Shown here piece after piece: positions 1-7,887 of a DNA stretch of 64,000 bases (its first letter is position 1; every line of letters starts with the position of its first letter). The notes beneath the pieces were generated by a model that saw only the letters and a program-made list of their open reading frames with translations, made no database searches and had not been told where the DNA came from. The position numbers and the translations under genes are program-made. The DNA comes from an uncultured Clostridia bacterium (GTDB lineage Bacteria; Bacillota; Clostridia; Oscillospirales; Acutalibacteraceae), in assembly GCA_947572385.1 (NCBI GenBank), contig CANPBX010000008.1, forward strand, positions 1 through 64,000, written 5' to 3'.

Positions 1-2
1 TG

Positions 3-89
3 AATAAATGCGTGGTTATCGTTACGCACTCCAATGAGCTTGCAAAGCAAGCTGACGTGATCTTGAAATTGCGAAAGGGAGATCTGTAA
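3..89 (+). CDS. ABC transporter ATP-binding protein, C-terminal fragment cut by window edge
   Basis: The frame starting at base 3 runs open to TAA at 87-89 and encodes NKCVVIVTHSNELAKQADV followed by ILKLRKGDL. This is the H-loop end (VTHS, switch histidine) and C-terminus of a LolD/MacB-type ATPase, the family that powers FtsX-like permeases in antimicrobial-peptide or lipoprotein export. The rest lies before base 1. No permease gene follows on the plus strand, so the transporter partner must be upstream or missing. The family call is good; substrate unknown. Confidence 0.75.
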   Translation, partial: NKCVVIVTHSNELAKQADVILKLRKGDL

Positions 90-376
90 GGGATCTGCAA
101 ACGTCGCGGAGAGAGCAATTCGTTTTAATAGGAGGCGCGGCGTGAGGTGATCGGTCGAATGGATGCGCTGTCCCGGGGTGACGCCAACATCCGATACCAC
201 TTTTGATCGGTATGTTGATCTGACTGGAACGGCTGCTGTTAAGGCGGCCTTTACAGCAGAGATATCCGCAGGGACAGCAGCTTCAACGCCATCACGGTAA
301 AGCGGGGCCCTCCGGCTCCCCTCGTAAAATATTTTATGGTTTCCTCGCATAGACCACTTGACATTTACCGCCGCCC
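90..376. other. Intergenic stretch, no supported gene
   Basis: Between the ABC ATPase stop and the next promoter I see no convincing gene. A 45-codon ORF from an ATG near 161 to a TAA near 299 exists, but it lacks a Shine-Dalgarno sequence and any recognisable motif. A GC-rich run near 304-325 is followed by an AT-rich tract and could be a weak terminator. The stretch may contain relics of a gene once following the ATPase, but nothing can be named. Confidence 0.4.
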
Positions 377-405
377 TTGCAATGGACCCTTTATACTGAT
401 ATAAT
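377..405 (+). promoter_or_regulatory. Sigma-A promoter for the FkbH-like gene
   Basis: The -35 box TTGCAA (377-382) and -10 box TATAAT (400-405) are separated by 17 bp. The predicted start is near 412, about 40 nt before the ATG at 451, with an AGAAGGGAG Shine-Dalgarno sequence in between. Confidence 0.75.
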
Positions 406-450
406 TTAGGCAGACAGCTTACAATTTATGATCTAAGAAGGGAGACCAGT

Positions 451-2229
451 ATGCACACGCTGCTAAGCTATCCGTTCGACCCCCAGGCCATACTGAAAAA
501 GCGCAGGGCCATCCGCCGGGAGCTCCTCTCCTCCGGGGAGCCCCGCATAAAAAAGAAAATAGCCGTGCTGGGCGGCTCGACCACCCACGACATAATCTCT
601 GTTTTAGAGCTTTTCCTCCTGGACTTCGGCATAGAGCCGGAGTTCTACGAGTCCGAGTTCGGGCTCTACTACGAGGACGCCATGTTCGGCGAGGCCCTTC
701 GGGACTTCTCACCGGACCTTATCTATATCCATACCTCCCGCCGGAACATCACCGCCTTCCCCGCCCCCTCGGACAGCCCGGAGCTCGTCTCGGAGCTCCT
801 TCATGCCCAGTTCTCCCGCCTTGAAGCCATGTGGGAGCATTTAGCCGGTACCTACCGCTGCCCGGTGATACAGAACAACTTCGAGCCGCCGTTCTACAGG
901 CTCCTTGGCAACCGGGACGCCTGGGACTATAGGGGCCACACGAACTTTGTCACAAGGCTCAATATGAAGCTCTACGAGTACGCCTCCTCCCACCAGGATT
1001 TCTATATCAACGATATCAGCTATCTTTGCGCCGACTACGGCCTTTTAAAGTGGACCGACCCCTTTTACTGGCATATGTATAAATACTGCCTGAACTTAGA
1101 CGCGGTCCCCGCCCTCTCATACAGCGTGGCCTGTATGATCAAGTCCATATACGGCAAAAACAAGAAGTCCCTGGTGCTGGACCTGGACAACACCCTCTGG
1201 GGCGGCATAGTGGGCGACGACGGCGTGGACGGCATAGAGATAGGCCACGAGACCTCCATGGGCCAGGTATACAGCGAGTTCCAGGCCTATTTGAAGGAGC
1301 TCCAGGGCTACGGCATAATGCTCAATGTGGACTCAAAAAACGACGAGGAGAACGCGATCGCCGGGCTCAGCCACCCCGAGGGCACCCTGCGCCCCCAGGA
1401 CTTTATCTCCATCAAGGCCAACTGGGAGCCCAAGGACCTGAACTTTTCCGAGATCGCCGGGGAGCTGAACATCCTGCCCGAGAGCATGGTCTTCATCGAC
1501 GACAACCCCGCCGAGCGCGCCATAGTCACCGGGCAGATGCCCGGGGTCTGCGCCCCCTTGATGGACGCCCCCGAGCACTATATCACCGCCATAGACCGCT
1601 GCGGCTTCTTCGAGGCCACAAAGCTCTCCAGGGACGACCTCTCCCGCAATGAGATGTACAGGGCAAACGCCCAGCGTGCAAAGCTTCAGAAGAGCTTTGC
1701 GAGCTATGAGGACTACCTGCTCTCCCTTGATATGCACGCCCTGATACGCCCCTTTGAGCCGGTGTACATCTCCCGCATAGCCCAGCTCACAAACAAGTCG
1801 AACCAGTTCAACCTCACCACCCGCCGCTTCACCGAGTCCCAGATGCAGGCCGCCTCCCAGGACCCTGATATCATTACCCTCTACGGCAAGCTCACCGACA
1901 AGTTTGGCGACAACGGGGTCATCTCCGTGGTGATGGGCCGCATGGACGGCGAGCTGCTCCACATAGAGCTCTGGCTCATGAGCTGCCGGGTGCTAAAGCG
2001 GAACATGGAGCACGCCATGCTGGACTGGCTCGTCCGGGCGGCGGAGAAGGCCGGGGCCAGGAGGCTCAGGGGGTACTACTATAAGACCCCAAAAAACGGC
2101 ATGGTGAAGGACTTTTATAAGGAGTTTGGATTTGAGCTGGTCTCAGAGGACGGCGGGGACACTGTCTGGGAGCTGCCAATAAGCGGGTATGCCCCTAAAA
2201 ATACCGTGATAAAGGTAAACGTAGAGTAA
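451..2229 (+). CDS. HAD-IIIC family phosphatase-like protein, FkbH type
   Basis: A 592-residue protein with three parts. Residues about 35-235 form an SGNH-like N-terminal domain with GGST at 41-44. Residues about 238-375 form a HAD-IIIC domain with DLDNTLWGG starting at 244 (nucleophile D244, D246) and a late acidic motif FIDDNPAER. A GNAT-like C-terminal domain follows. FkbH proteins load a glycolytic three-carbon unit onto acyl carrier proteins in polyketide pathways; standalone homologues also occur in surface-glycan loci. No acyl carrier protein, ketosynthase or glycosyltransferase is adjacent, so the substrate is unknown. It has its own promoter and is monocistronic as far as visible. 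Family call is firm, role is not. Confidence 0.85.
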   Translation: MHTLLSYPFDPQAILKKRRAIRRELLSSGEPRIKKKIAVLGGSTTHDIISVLELFLLDFGIEPEFYESEFGLYYEDAMFGEALRDFSPDLIYIHTSRRNITAFPAPSDSPELVSELLHAQFSRLEAMWEHLAGTYRCPVIQNNFEPPFYRLLGNRDAWDYRGHTNFVTRLNMKLYEYASSHQDFYINDISYLCADYGLLKWTDPFYWHMYKYCLNLDAVPALSYSVACMIKSIYGKNKKSLVLDLDNTLWGGIVGDDGVDGIEIGHETSMGQVYSEFQAYLKELQGYGIMLNVDSKNDEENAIAGLSHPEGTLRPQDFISIKANWEPKDLNFSEIAGELNILPESMVFIDDNPAERAIVTGQMPGVCAPLMDAPEHYITAIDRCGFFEATKLSRDDLSRNEMYRANAQRAKLQKSFASYEDYLLSLDMHALIRPFEPVYISRIAQLTNKSNQFNLTTRRFTESQMQAASQDPDIITLYGKLTDKFGDNGVISVVMGRMDGELLHIELWLMSCRVLKRNMEHAMLDWLVRAAEKAGARRLRGYYYKTPKNGMVKDFYKEFGFELVSEDGGDTVWELPISGYAPKNTVIKVNVE

Positions 2230-2538
2230 ACACGCCCCCTGCCGAGCTCCGGCAAGACTTTTGGGCTGCTGCCACGTGCCGCTCTGACCGCTTGGCTTAT
2301 GGCCCCGGCGGTCCTCCTCCGCCGTTTATGCCGCTCGCTGTTAGATCCGGCGAAGCGTAGGGATGCCGTAAGGGAGCCGTTGCAGAAAGACTATAGGGTC
2401 GTTGGCGCGCCGCCGCCAGCCGGCAGAGATGTGGCTCCCGATCAGACGATGCGGGAGCCCCGTTTACACACCTGATACAGTTCGTCCAAACGGATATACT
2501 ATATACAGTGTGCATTTCAAGGACGGCGAGAAAATATC
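2230..2538. other. About 310-bp hairpin-rich intergenic region, unexplained
   Basis: This stretch contains several inverted repeats: TGCCG/CGGCA near 2240-2255, GGCGG/CCGCC near 2308-2324, and a perfect 8-bp stem GGCTCCCG/CGGGAGCC near 2432-2458. None has a U-tract on the plus strand. A minus-strand promoter-like pair (TTGAAA, 16 bp, TATATC) lies around 2492-2519 and could drive a noncoding RNA toward lower coordinates. I saw no T-box sequence even though pheS follows. A 72-codon minus-strand ORF looks like chance translation of structured sequence. Confidence 0.35.
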
Positions 2539-2567
2539 TTGAAACTGCTGTAATAAAGTGGTATAAT
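2539..2567 (+). promoter_or_regulatory. Sigma-A promoter of pheST
   Basis: TTGAAA (2539-2544), 17-bp spacer, perfect TATAAT (2562-2567). The leader is only about 55 nt, too short for a T-box, so the operon appears not to use tRNA-Phe-sensing attenuation from this promoter. Confidence 0.85.
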
Positions 2568-2628
2568 ACTGAGGAACGCGGTTTTTGCGTGTATATAGTA
2601 AACGAAGGCTTAGAAAGGACGTTTTAAG

Positions 2629-3657
2629 ATGAAGGAAAGGATAGAGGGGCTGCGGGAAAGCTTTGAGCAGGAGCTGAAGGCCGCAGGCAGCAGCGAGGCC
2701 GTTGAAAAGCTGAGAGTGGCCTACCTTGGGAAAAAGGGGTCGGTGACGGAGCTGTTAAAGGGCCTTAAGGACGTGGGCGCAGAGCAGAAGAAGGAGCTGG
2801 GCCAGCATGTGAACCTGCTAAAGCGCGGCGTTGAGCAGCGGCTTTCCGAGAGGATAGAGGAGATCAGGGCCGCCGAGGAGCAGCGGGAGATAGAGCGGGC
2901 CGAGCGCTACGACGTGACCCTGCCCGCAGAGGGGGACCCGGGGTCCTACCACCCTATAACCGTGGTGCAAAGGCAGCTTGAGGAGATATTCACCTCCATG
3001 GGCTTTGTGGTGGAGGATTTTAAGGAGATAGTCACGGACTACGAGTGCTTCGAGGCGGTGAACGTCCCCAAGGACCACCCAGCCAGGGATATGCAGGACA
3101 CCTACTACCTTGAGAACGGGCAGCTCTTAAAGACCCATACCTCCGCCGCCCAGAACTTCATCCTGCAAAAATACGGCGCACCCTGCCGGGCCATATTCCC
3201 CGGGCGGTGCTTTAGGAACGAGGCCACGGACGCCAGCCATGAGAATACCTTCTTCCAGATGGAGGGAATCATGGTGGACAAGAATATCTCTATTTCAAAC
3301 CTGATATATTTCATGAAGACTATGCTCTCAGAGGTCTTCCAGAGGGACGTGAAGGTGCGCCTGCGCCCGGGCTTCTTCCCCTTTGTGGAGCCGGGCTTCG
3401 AGCTTGATATAAGCTGCCTTATCTGCGGCGGCGAGGGCTGCTCCACCTGCCACCACTCCGGCTGGGTAGAGCTCTGCCCCTGCGGGATGATACACCCCAA
3501 TGTGCTGAAAATGGGCGGGGTGGATCCTGAGGAGTACACGGGCTTCGCCTTCGGGCTGGGGCTTACCCGCCTTGTGATGATGAAGTACGGCGTTAAAGAT
3601 ATCCGGGACTTGAACAGCGGCAATTTAAAGGCCCTTGCCCAGTTCCGGCACGAGTGA
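2629..3657 (+). CDS. pheS: Phenylalanine-tRNA ligase alpha subunit
   Basis: PheS is the catalytic alpha subunit of the cytoplasmic alpha2-beta2 enzyme charging tRNA-Phe. The 342 residues match family length. The N-terminal coiled coil (about 1-90) is followed by the class II core: HPARDMQDTYYLE with THTSAAQ, motif 2 GRCFRNEATDASHENTFFQ, and motif 3 GLGLTRLVMMKYG. A cysteine cluster (CLICGGEGCSTCHH, then CPCGM) sits in the core; such a metal-site-like insertion is known in some Clostridia PheS proteins. The ATG follows AAAGGA at good spacing. pheT starts 15 bp downstream in the same operon. Confidence 0.97.
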   Translation: MKERIEGLRESFEQELKAAGSSEAVEKLRVAYLGKKGSVTELLKGLKDVGAEQKKELGQHVNLLKRGVEQRLSERIEEIRAAEEQREIERAERYDVTLPAEGDPGSYHPITVVQRQLEEIFTSMGFVVEDFKEIVTDYECFEAVNVPKDHPARDMQDTYYLENGQLLKTHTSAAQNFILQKYGAPCRAIFPGRCFRNEATDASHENTFFQMEGIMVDKNISISNLIYFMKTMLSEVFQRDVKVRLRPGFFPFVEPGFELDISCLICGGEGCSTCHHSGWVELCPCGMIHPNVLKMGGVDPEEYTGFAFGLGLTRLVMMKYGVKDIRDLNSGNLKALAQFRHE

Positions 3658-3672
3658 GAGGAGGGGTAAAAT

Positions 3673-6048
3673 ATGCTGATCTCAATGAACTGGATAGGCG
3701 ACTTCGTGGACCTTCGGGGCCTTGACATACCCGCCCTGATACAGCGCTTCACCCTCTCCACCGCCGAGGTGGAGGATATATATGAGATGGGCCGGGACCT
3801 GCGGGGGGTGGTCGCCGGGAAGATACTGACTGTCGAGAACCACCCGGACTCAAAGAAGCTGCACCTTTTAAAGGTGGACGGCGGGGACAAGATATACGAC
3901 GTGGTCTGCGGCGCGCCCAACGTGCGGGAGGGGCTCATAGTGCCCTTTGTGAAGGAGGGCGGCATGGTAGGCGGCCAGGAGATAGGTATGGCGAGGCTTG
4001 CGGGATACGAGAGCCACGGCATGTGCTGCTCTGAAAAGGAGCTTGGGATATCCGCCGACCACTCCGGGCTCATGGAGCTGCCCGACGATACCCCGGTGGG
4101 CCGGGACGTGACGGAGCTCTACGGCATTATAGACACGGTGTTCGAGGTGGACAATAAGTCCCTTACGAACAGGCCGGACCTGTGGGGGCATTACGGCATA
4201 GCAAGGGAGTTCGCGGCTCTCTCGGGCAGGGAGCTCAGGCCCCTTGAGACGGTGTCCTTGGAGCAGTTTGCGAGCCTTGAGCCCATTGACATAGACGTGC
4301 AGGATAAGGAGCTCTGCTATAGGTACAGCGGCCTGAAGGTGCGAAATATCACCAGGAAGGTAAGCCCTGTTGATATGCGCATAAGGCTTTTCTACTGCGG
4401 GAGCAGGGCCATCAACCTTCTGGCTGACCTTACCAACTACCTTATGCTTGAGATGGGCCAGCCCATGCACGCCTTTGACTGCGCCAAGGTGGACAGCATA
4501 AGGGTGAGGCGCTTCGACTCGCCATTCACCTTCACCACCCTGGACGGCACGGAGCGCAGGGTAGACGAGAATACTTTAATGATATGCACAAGGTCCGGCG
4601 GTGAGGATATCCCTGTTGCCATAGCGGGCATTATGGGCGGCCTTGACTCGGAGATCGGGGAGGACACGGACAGCCTGCTCTTGGAGTCGGCCAACTTCGA
4701 CGGGGCCTCGGTGCGCAAGTCCTCCACACGCCTGGGCCTTCGCACGGACGCGTCCATGCGCTATGAGAAGACCCTGGACCCGGAGATGACCGTCCCGGCT
4801 ATAGGCAGGTTCATGAAGCTGCTGCTGGACATCGACCCCCAGGCGCAGGCGGCCTCAAGGCTCACGGACGTGTATGTAAAGCGCTACCCAAGGGTCGAGC
4901 TGGCCTTTGACAAGGCGTATGTAGACAGGTACACCGGCATAGAGATAGAGGACGAGAGGATAATGGGCACCCTTAGCTCCCTGGGCTTTGAGCCGAGGCA
5001 GGAGGGGGACAGGTTCACAGTTGGCGTGCCAAGCTGGAGGGCCACTAAGGACGTGACTATCAAGGCCGATATCATCGAGGAGATAACGAGGATATACGGC
5101 TATGACAACTTCGACATAGCCACCACCATGAGCCCGCTGTACCCCAGGAGAAGGAGCGCGGGGGCCAAGGCCGACAACTTTGTGAAGGATATACTTGTGC
5201 AGACCTACCAGCTCCACGAGGTACACTCCTATATCTGGCAGGACGTTAAAAAGTGCCGGGCGCTGAATATCGAGCCCGAGGAGAATATAAGGCTGATAAA
5301 CGCCCAGACCCCGGACCACGAGGTGATACGCCGGAGCATGGGGCCGACGCTCCTGTCGGTGCTGGGGGAGAACAGGGCCTTCGGGGCCCAGTTCGGCGTG
5401 TTTGAGATAGGCCGCGTGGCAGAGGGCGTGAGGAAAGAGGACGGCCTTGCCGACGAGCGCAAGAAGCTTGGAATAGCCCTTTTCAGCAGGGCGTTGGGGG
5501 AGAAGGAGCTGTACCTGAAGCTTGCGGGGATCATCAAGTCCCTTGGCAGGAGCGTGAAGCGGGTGGAGCTGGAGCTTGCCAACCGCCAGCCCGAATTCAA
5601 GTGGCAGCACCCAAGGAATACGGCTGTTGTCATGGCGGAGGGCACGGCCCTTGGCTGGATATGCACCCTGGTGCCCTCTGTGCTCAGGAGCATCGACCGG
5701 AAGGCGGCGGTGGTCTGCGGGGAGCTTGACATGGACGCGTTTGCGGGGCTCCCCGAGGGAGAGCTCAGCTATAGGGAGCCCAGCCGGTTCCCCGGGATAG
5801 ACATAGACCTCTCGGTGGTGCTGCCTGAGGGCATGAGGTTTGCCGATATGGAGCCCGCCTGGAAGGGCGCCGGGCACCTTGCGGGGGTGGGCCTTATCGA
5901 CTCCTTCGAGCAGGCCGGGCGCAGGAGCCTGACGCTGCGGTTCAGCTTCTCCTCGGGGGAGAAGACCCTCTCCAAGGAGGAGGTACAGCCCGTAGTCGAC
6001 GGCATAATCGAGAGGCTGAGCGCCGGGGGCGCTGTGCTGAGAAGCTAG
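3673..6048 (+). CDS. pheT: Phenylalanine-tRNA ligase beta subunit
   Basis: PheT is the beta subunit, which binds and edits Tyr-tRNA-Phe and supports PheS. At 791 residues it has the normal bacterial length and domain order: EMAP-like tRNA-binding domain (about 40-150, with HPDSKKLHLLKVDGG), B3/B4 editing domain (about 205-375), B5 (about 400-475), a degenerate catalytic core, and the C-terminal ferredoxin-fold anticodon-binding domain (about 695-790). A GAGAGGAGGGG Shine-Dalgarno precedes the ATG. It is cotranscribed with pheS. Confidence 0.97.
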   Translation: MLISMNWIGDFVDLRGLDIPALIQRFTLSTAEVEDIYEMGRDLRGVVAGKILTVENHPDSKKLHLLKVDGGDKIYDVVCGAPNVREGLIVPFVKEGGMVGGQEIGMARLAGYESHGMCCSEKELGISADHSGLMELPDDTPVGRDVTELYGIIDTVFEVDNKSLTNRPDLWGHYGIAREFAALSGRELRPLETVSLEQFASLEPIDIDVQDKELCYRYSGLKVRNITRKVSPVDMRIRLFYCGSRAINLLADLTNYLMLEMGQPMHAFDCAKVDSIRVRRFDSPFTFTTLDGTERRVDENTLMICTRSGGEDIPVAIAGIMGGLDSEIGEDTDSLLLESANFDGASVRKSSTRLGLRTDASMRYEKTLDPEMTVPAIGRFMKLLLDIDPQAQAASRLTDVYVKRYPRVELAFDKAYVDRYTGIEIEDERIMGTLSSLGFEPRQEGDRFTVGVPSWRATKDVTIKADIIEEITRIYGYDNFDIATTMSPLYPRRRSAGAKADNFVKDILVQTYQLHEVHSYIWQDVKKCRALNIEPEENIRLINAQTPDHEVIRRSMGPTLLSVLGENRAFGAQFGVFEIGRVAEGVRKEDGLADERKKLGIALFSRALGEKELYLKLAGIIKSLGRSVKRVELELANRQPEFKWQHPRNTAVVMAEGTALGWICTLVPSVLRSIDRKAAVVCGELDMDAFAGLPEGELSYREPSRFPGIDIDLSVVLPEGMRFADMEPAWKGAGHLAGVGLIDSFEQAGRRSLTLRFSFSSGEKTLSKEEVQPVVDGIIERLSAGGAVLRS

Positions 6049-6065
6049 GGGGCCCATTAAAGGAC

Positions 6066-6094
6066 TTGATTTTTAGCGGGGAAACTGCTATAAT
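6066..6094 (+). promoter_or_regulatory. Sigma-A promoter of ireB
   Basis: TTGATT (6066-6071), 17-bp spacer, TATAAT (6089-6094), with the ireB ATG at 6142 behind a GGAGGTG ribosome-binding site. Confidence 0.8.
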
Positions 6095-6141
6095 ATACTA
6101 CCGACTTACTAAAACTTGACCTGATACGGAGGTGCCACACT

Positions 6142-6393
6142 ATGCCTGAGGACCACAGCACTATAACATTCTCCCTGGACGAGGTGCGGGAGGCCGATAT
6201 GAAGCGCATACTTCTGACGGTCTATGACGCTTTGAAGGAGAAGGGGTATAACCCCATAAGCCAGCTGGTGGGGTACCTTCTCTCAGAGGACCCGACCTAT
6301 ATCACCACCCATAACAACGCCAGGAGCCTTATCCGGCGTATAGACCGGGATGAGCTTTTGAAAGCGATGGTGCGGTCATATCTGGGCGAGTGA
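6142..6393 (+). CDS. ireB: IreB family regulatory phosphoprotein
   Basis: An 83-residue protein of the UPF0297/DUF965 family. It shows the family core: a Thr-rich N-terminus (residues about 6-10), the helix with [21 protein letters not shown], and [14 protein letters not shown]. In Enterococcus faecalis IreB is phosphorylated on N-terminal threonines by the Ser/Thr kinase IreK and dampens cephalosporin resistance. ireB usually sits next to ruvX and a DUF1292 gene; here a short unrelated gene follows instead. It has its own promoter. Family identity is strong. Confidence 0.92.
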   Translation: MPEDHSTITFSLDEVREADMKRILLTVYDALKEKGYNPISQLVGYLLSEDPTYITTHNNARSLIRRIDRDELLKAMVRSYLGE

Positions 6394-6422
6394 GCTAAAT
6401 ATACAGAAACGGAGGCGGAGTC

Positions 6423-6758
6423 ATGAGCGAAAAGAAGGGCGGCAGTAAAGAGAAAAAAAGCGCCCCCAAGGCAAAGAGCAGATTCCCCAGCTATAAGGGA
6501 AGGCCGCTGGTGCGCAGCGGGGACACGCTTTACTATGGGAGCATGAGGGATAAGTACGTGGTGAAGCTGGACGTGAAGTCCAAAAAGGAAGTGCAGGGCC
6601 TGCAGGTGGCGGACAGGGTGTCGGTGCAGCTTATGAGCACTGACCCGGAGATACGCAACCGCAAGCAGATAGTGAAGTCCAGCGAAAAAGATGGATTGTA
6701 TCTGGCTCTGGACATAGCGGACGCCTGGCTGACGCGGGAGCTGGGAAAGGCGGAGTAA
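6423..6758 (+). CDS. Conserved-looking small basic protein, function unknown
   Basis: A 111-residue protein with a Lys/Ser/Ala-rich, probably disordered N-terminus (residues 1-25) and a compact region from about 28, beginning with GRPLVRSGDTLYYGSMRDKY. That region looks like a small beta-rich fold followed by a C-terminal helix (ALDIADAWLTRELGKAE). It lies 29 bp after ireB with a GGAGGCGG ribosome-binding site and is probably cotranscribed. No catalytic motif, membrane segment or signal peptide is visible. I do not recognise the family. Confidence 0.75.
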   Translation: MSEKKGGSKEKKSAPKAKSRFPSYKGRPLVRSGDTLYYGSMRDKYVVKLDVKSKKEVQGLQVADRVSVQLMSTDPEIRNRKQIVKSSEKDGLYLALDIADAWLTRELGKAE

Positions 6759-6763
6759 CGGGG

Positions 6764-6819
6764 CCGGTCCAGCGGGCCTTACGCTGGCGGGGGTTTGGGG
6801 CGAGGAGCCCCAAGACCTT
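6764..6819 (+). repeat. Dispersed two-hairpin intergenic repeat, copy 1
   Basis: This 56-bp segment matches, with few differences, the reverse complement of 20222-20280. It folds into two hairpins: CCAGCG/CGCTGG around a GGCCTTA loop, and TTGGGGC/GCCCCAA around a GAGGA loop. It lies 6 bp after the preceding stop codon. See the second copy for comparison. Confidence 0.75.
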
Positions 6820-6843
6820 GGCGCGAGCGAAGCGACGCGAAAG

Positions 6844-7686
6844 TCACACCAATCTATAATCACTCGAATCCTCAAGAATGTCAAACCCGATCTTCCGGTA
6901 GACCCGGTCAGAGATCGGGTTTTTCTTATCAACAAAGAGGGTCACATACGACTTGCCGCAGGCAAGGAGCTCCCTGCATAGCGCGGCGACAGTAACCTTA
7001 CAGTATCCATTGCCCCGGTGCTGGGGCGGGGTGTACACGCCGGAGACACAAGCCCCGCGCTCCAGCATCCTGCCCGAGTCAGCCATGGAGACAGGTTCGC
7101 CGGAGGGGTCCCGCATGAGCCAGACGACGGAGCGCTTTAGCTGGTCGAGGGTGGTCTCCCTGAGCTGCTCCGGCACAGGCTCCTCTCCTATGGCCTCGCG
7201 GATAAGGGCGCATTTCCAGTCCACTATGAGGTCCAGGTCCGGCATGGCGGCTTTTTGGACCGTGCCGGGGCAGGGCGGGGGCTCTATGAGGGTCTCCAGC
7301 ACCATAATGTCCAAGGCTTCACGCAGCCGGAACTCTCCGCCATAGGCTTTCATAAACGCCCGGCAGAGAGAGTCGCGGCCGGTGACGCCGGTTATCTCTA
7401 TACTATTCTCATGAAGGCACCCGGCAAGCTCTGTTATAGCTTTGTCTATACCCGCAGCGCCCGGGGCGGCATTTAGGCAGAGGCGCCAGGGCAGGGTGTT
7501 GCCGAAGAGCAGGACCGGCTTGCCGCTGAGCTCCACCCTGCCAAAGAGCAGGGCGGGGGTACAGGGCTCGTCCATATGGGCGGCGGCGTTGCCCAGGTTC
7601 AGCTGGGCCTGCACCTCGTGCTTTTCAAAAAACGCGCTGTTGTCCCGAAGAAGATCCCCGGGGGTGGGGTAGAGCTTTATGGCCAT
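6844..7686 (-). CDS. GNAT family N-acetyltransferase, two-part
   Basis: A 280-residue protein whose C-terminal half (about 145-280) is a GNAT fold with the acetyl-CoA loop in CVSGVYTPPQHRGNGYCKV (motif A, Q/R-x-x-G-x-G/A) and a late strand YVTLFVDKKNPISDRVYRKIGF typical of the family. The N-terminal half (about 1-130) resembles the degenerate GNAT-like half seen in FR47-type tandem proteins. The substrate cannot be predicted. It is transcribed alone on the minus strand, divergent from the purine permease. Family confident. Confidence 0.88.
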   Translation of the reverse strand: MAIKLYPTPGDLLRDNSAFFEKHEVQAQLNLGNAAAHMDEPCTPALLFGRVELSGKPVLLFGNTLPWRLCLNAAPGAAGIDKAITELAGCLHENSIEITGVTGRDSLCRAFMKAYGGEFRLREALDIMVLETLIEPPPCPGTVQKAAMPDLDLIVDWKCALIREAIGEEPVPEQLRETTLDQLKRSVVWLMRDPSGEPVSMADSGRMLERGACVSGVYTPPQHRGNGYCKVTVAALCRELLACGKSYVTLFVDKKNPISDRVYRKIGFDILEDSSDYRLV

Positions 7687-7716
7687 CTGTGTACCTCCCT
7701 GAAAAAAATTTCTGAC

Positions 7717-7745
7717 ATTATATCACAGGAAGCCTTTGATATCAA
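7717..7745 (-). promoter_or_regulatory. Sigma-A promoter of the minus-strand GNAT gene
   Basis: Read on the minus strand: TTGATA (7745-7740), 17 bp, TATAAT (7722-7717), then a GGGAGGT ribosome-binding site before the ATG at 7686. Confidence 0.8.
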
Positions 7746-7785
7746 GAGGATAATGTAAAAATATGAATAATTTGTAACAAAACAG

Positions 7786-7814
7786 TTGCTTTTCTTTGAA
7801 TTACCAGTTATACT
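7786..7814 (+). promoter_or_regulatory. Sigma-A promoter of the NCS2 permease gene
   Basis: TTGCTT (7786-7791), 17 bp, TATACT (7809-7814). The resulting leader of about 65 nt is AT-rich and holds a small hairpin CTGAAA/TTTCAG near 7839-7855. I found no purine-riboswitch core in it. Confidence 0.75.
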
Positions 7815-7887
7815 AATGGAGTGTTCAATTATTTTTCTGAAATTTATTTTCAGGAATCACCTACCAATTCAGAGGAGGATGTTTATT

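Noticed and set aside
161..301. 45-codon plus-strand ORF after the ABC ATPase fragment
   Set aside because: No Shine-Dalgarno, no recognisable domain, and the DNA is not constrained like a gene.
2297..2515. 72-codon minus-strand ORF in the pheS upstream region
   Set aside because: No ribosome-binding site or motif; it covers hairpin-rich DNA and has Pro/Gly/Arg-rich chance composition.
2568..2628. T-box leader for pheST
   Set aside because: The leader is about 55 nt and lacks the AGGGTGG-type T-box sequence.
7786..7887. Extended N-terminus of the purine permease (frame open from 7786)
   Set aside because: It would overlap the promoter and AT-rich leader; AGGAGG at 7873-7878 points to TTG 7888, which also gives the family N-terminus.
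7815..7887. Purine riboswitch before the NCS2 permease
   Set aside because: The leader is only about 65 nt, and the conserved purine aptamer loops are absent.
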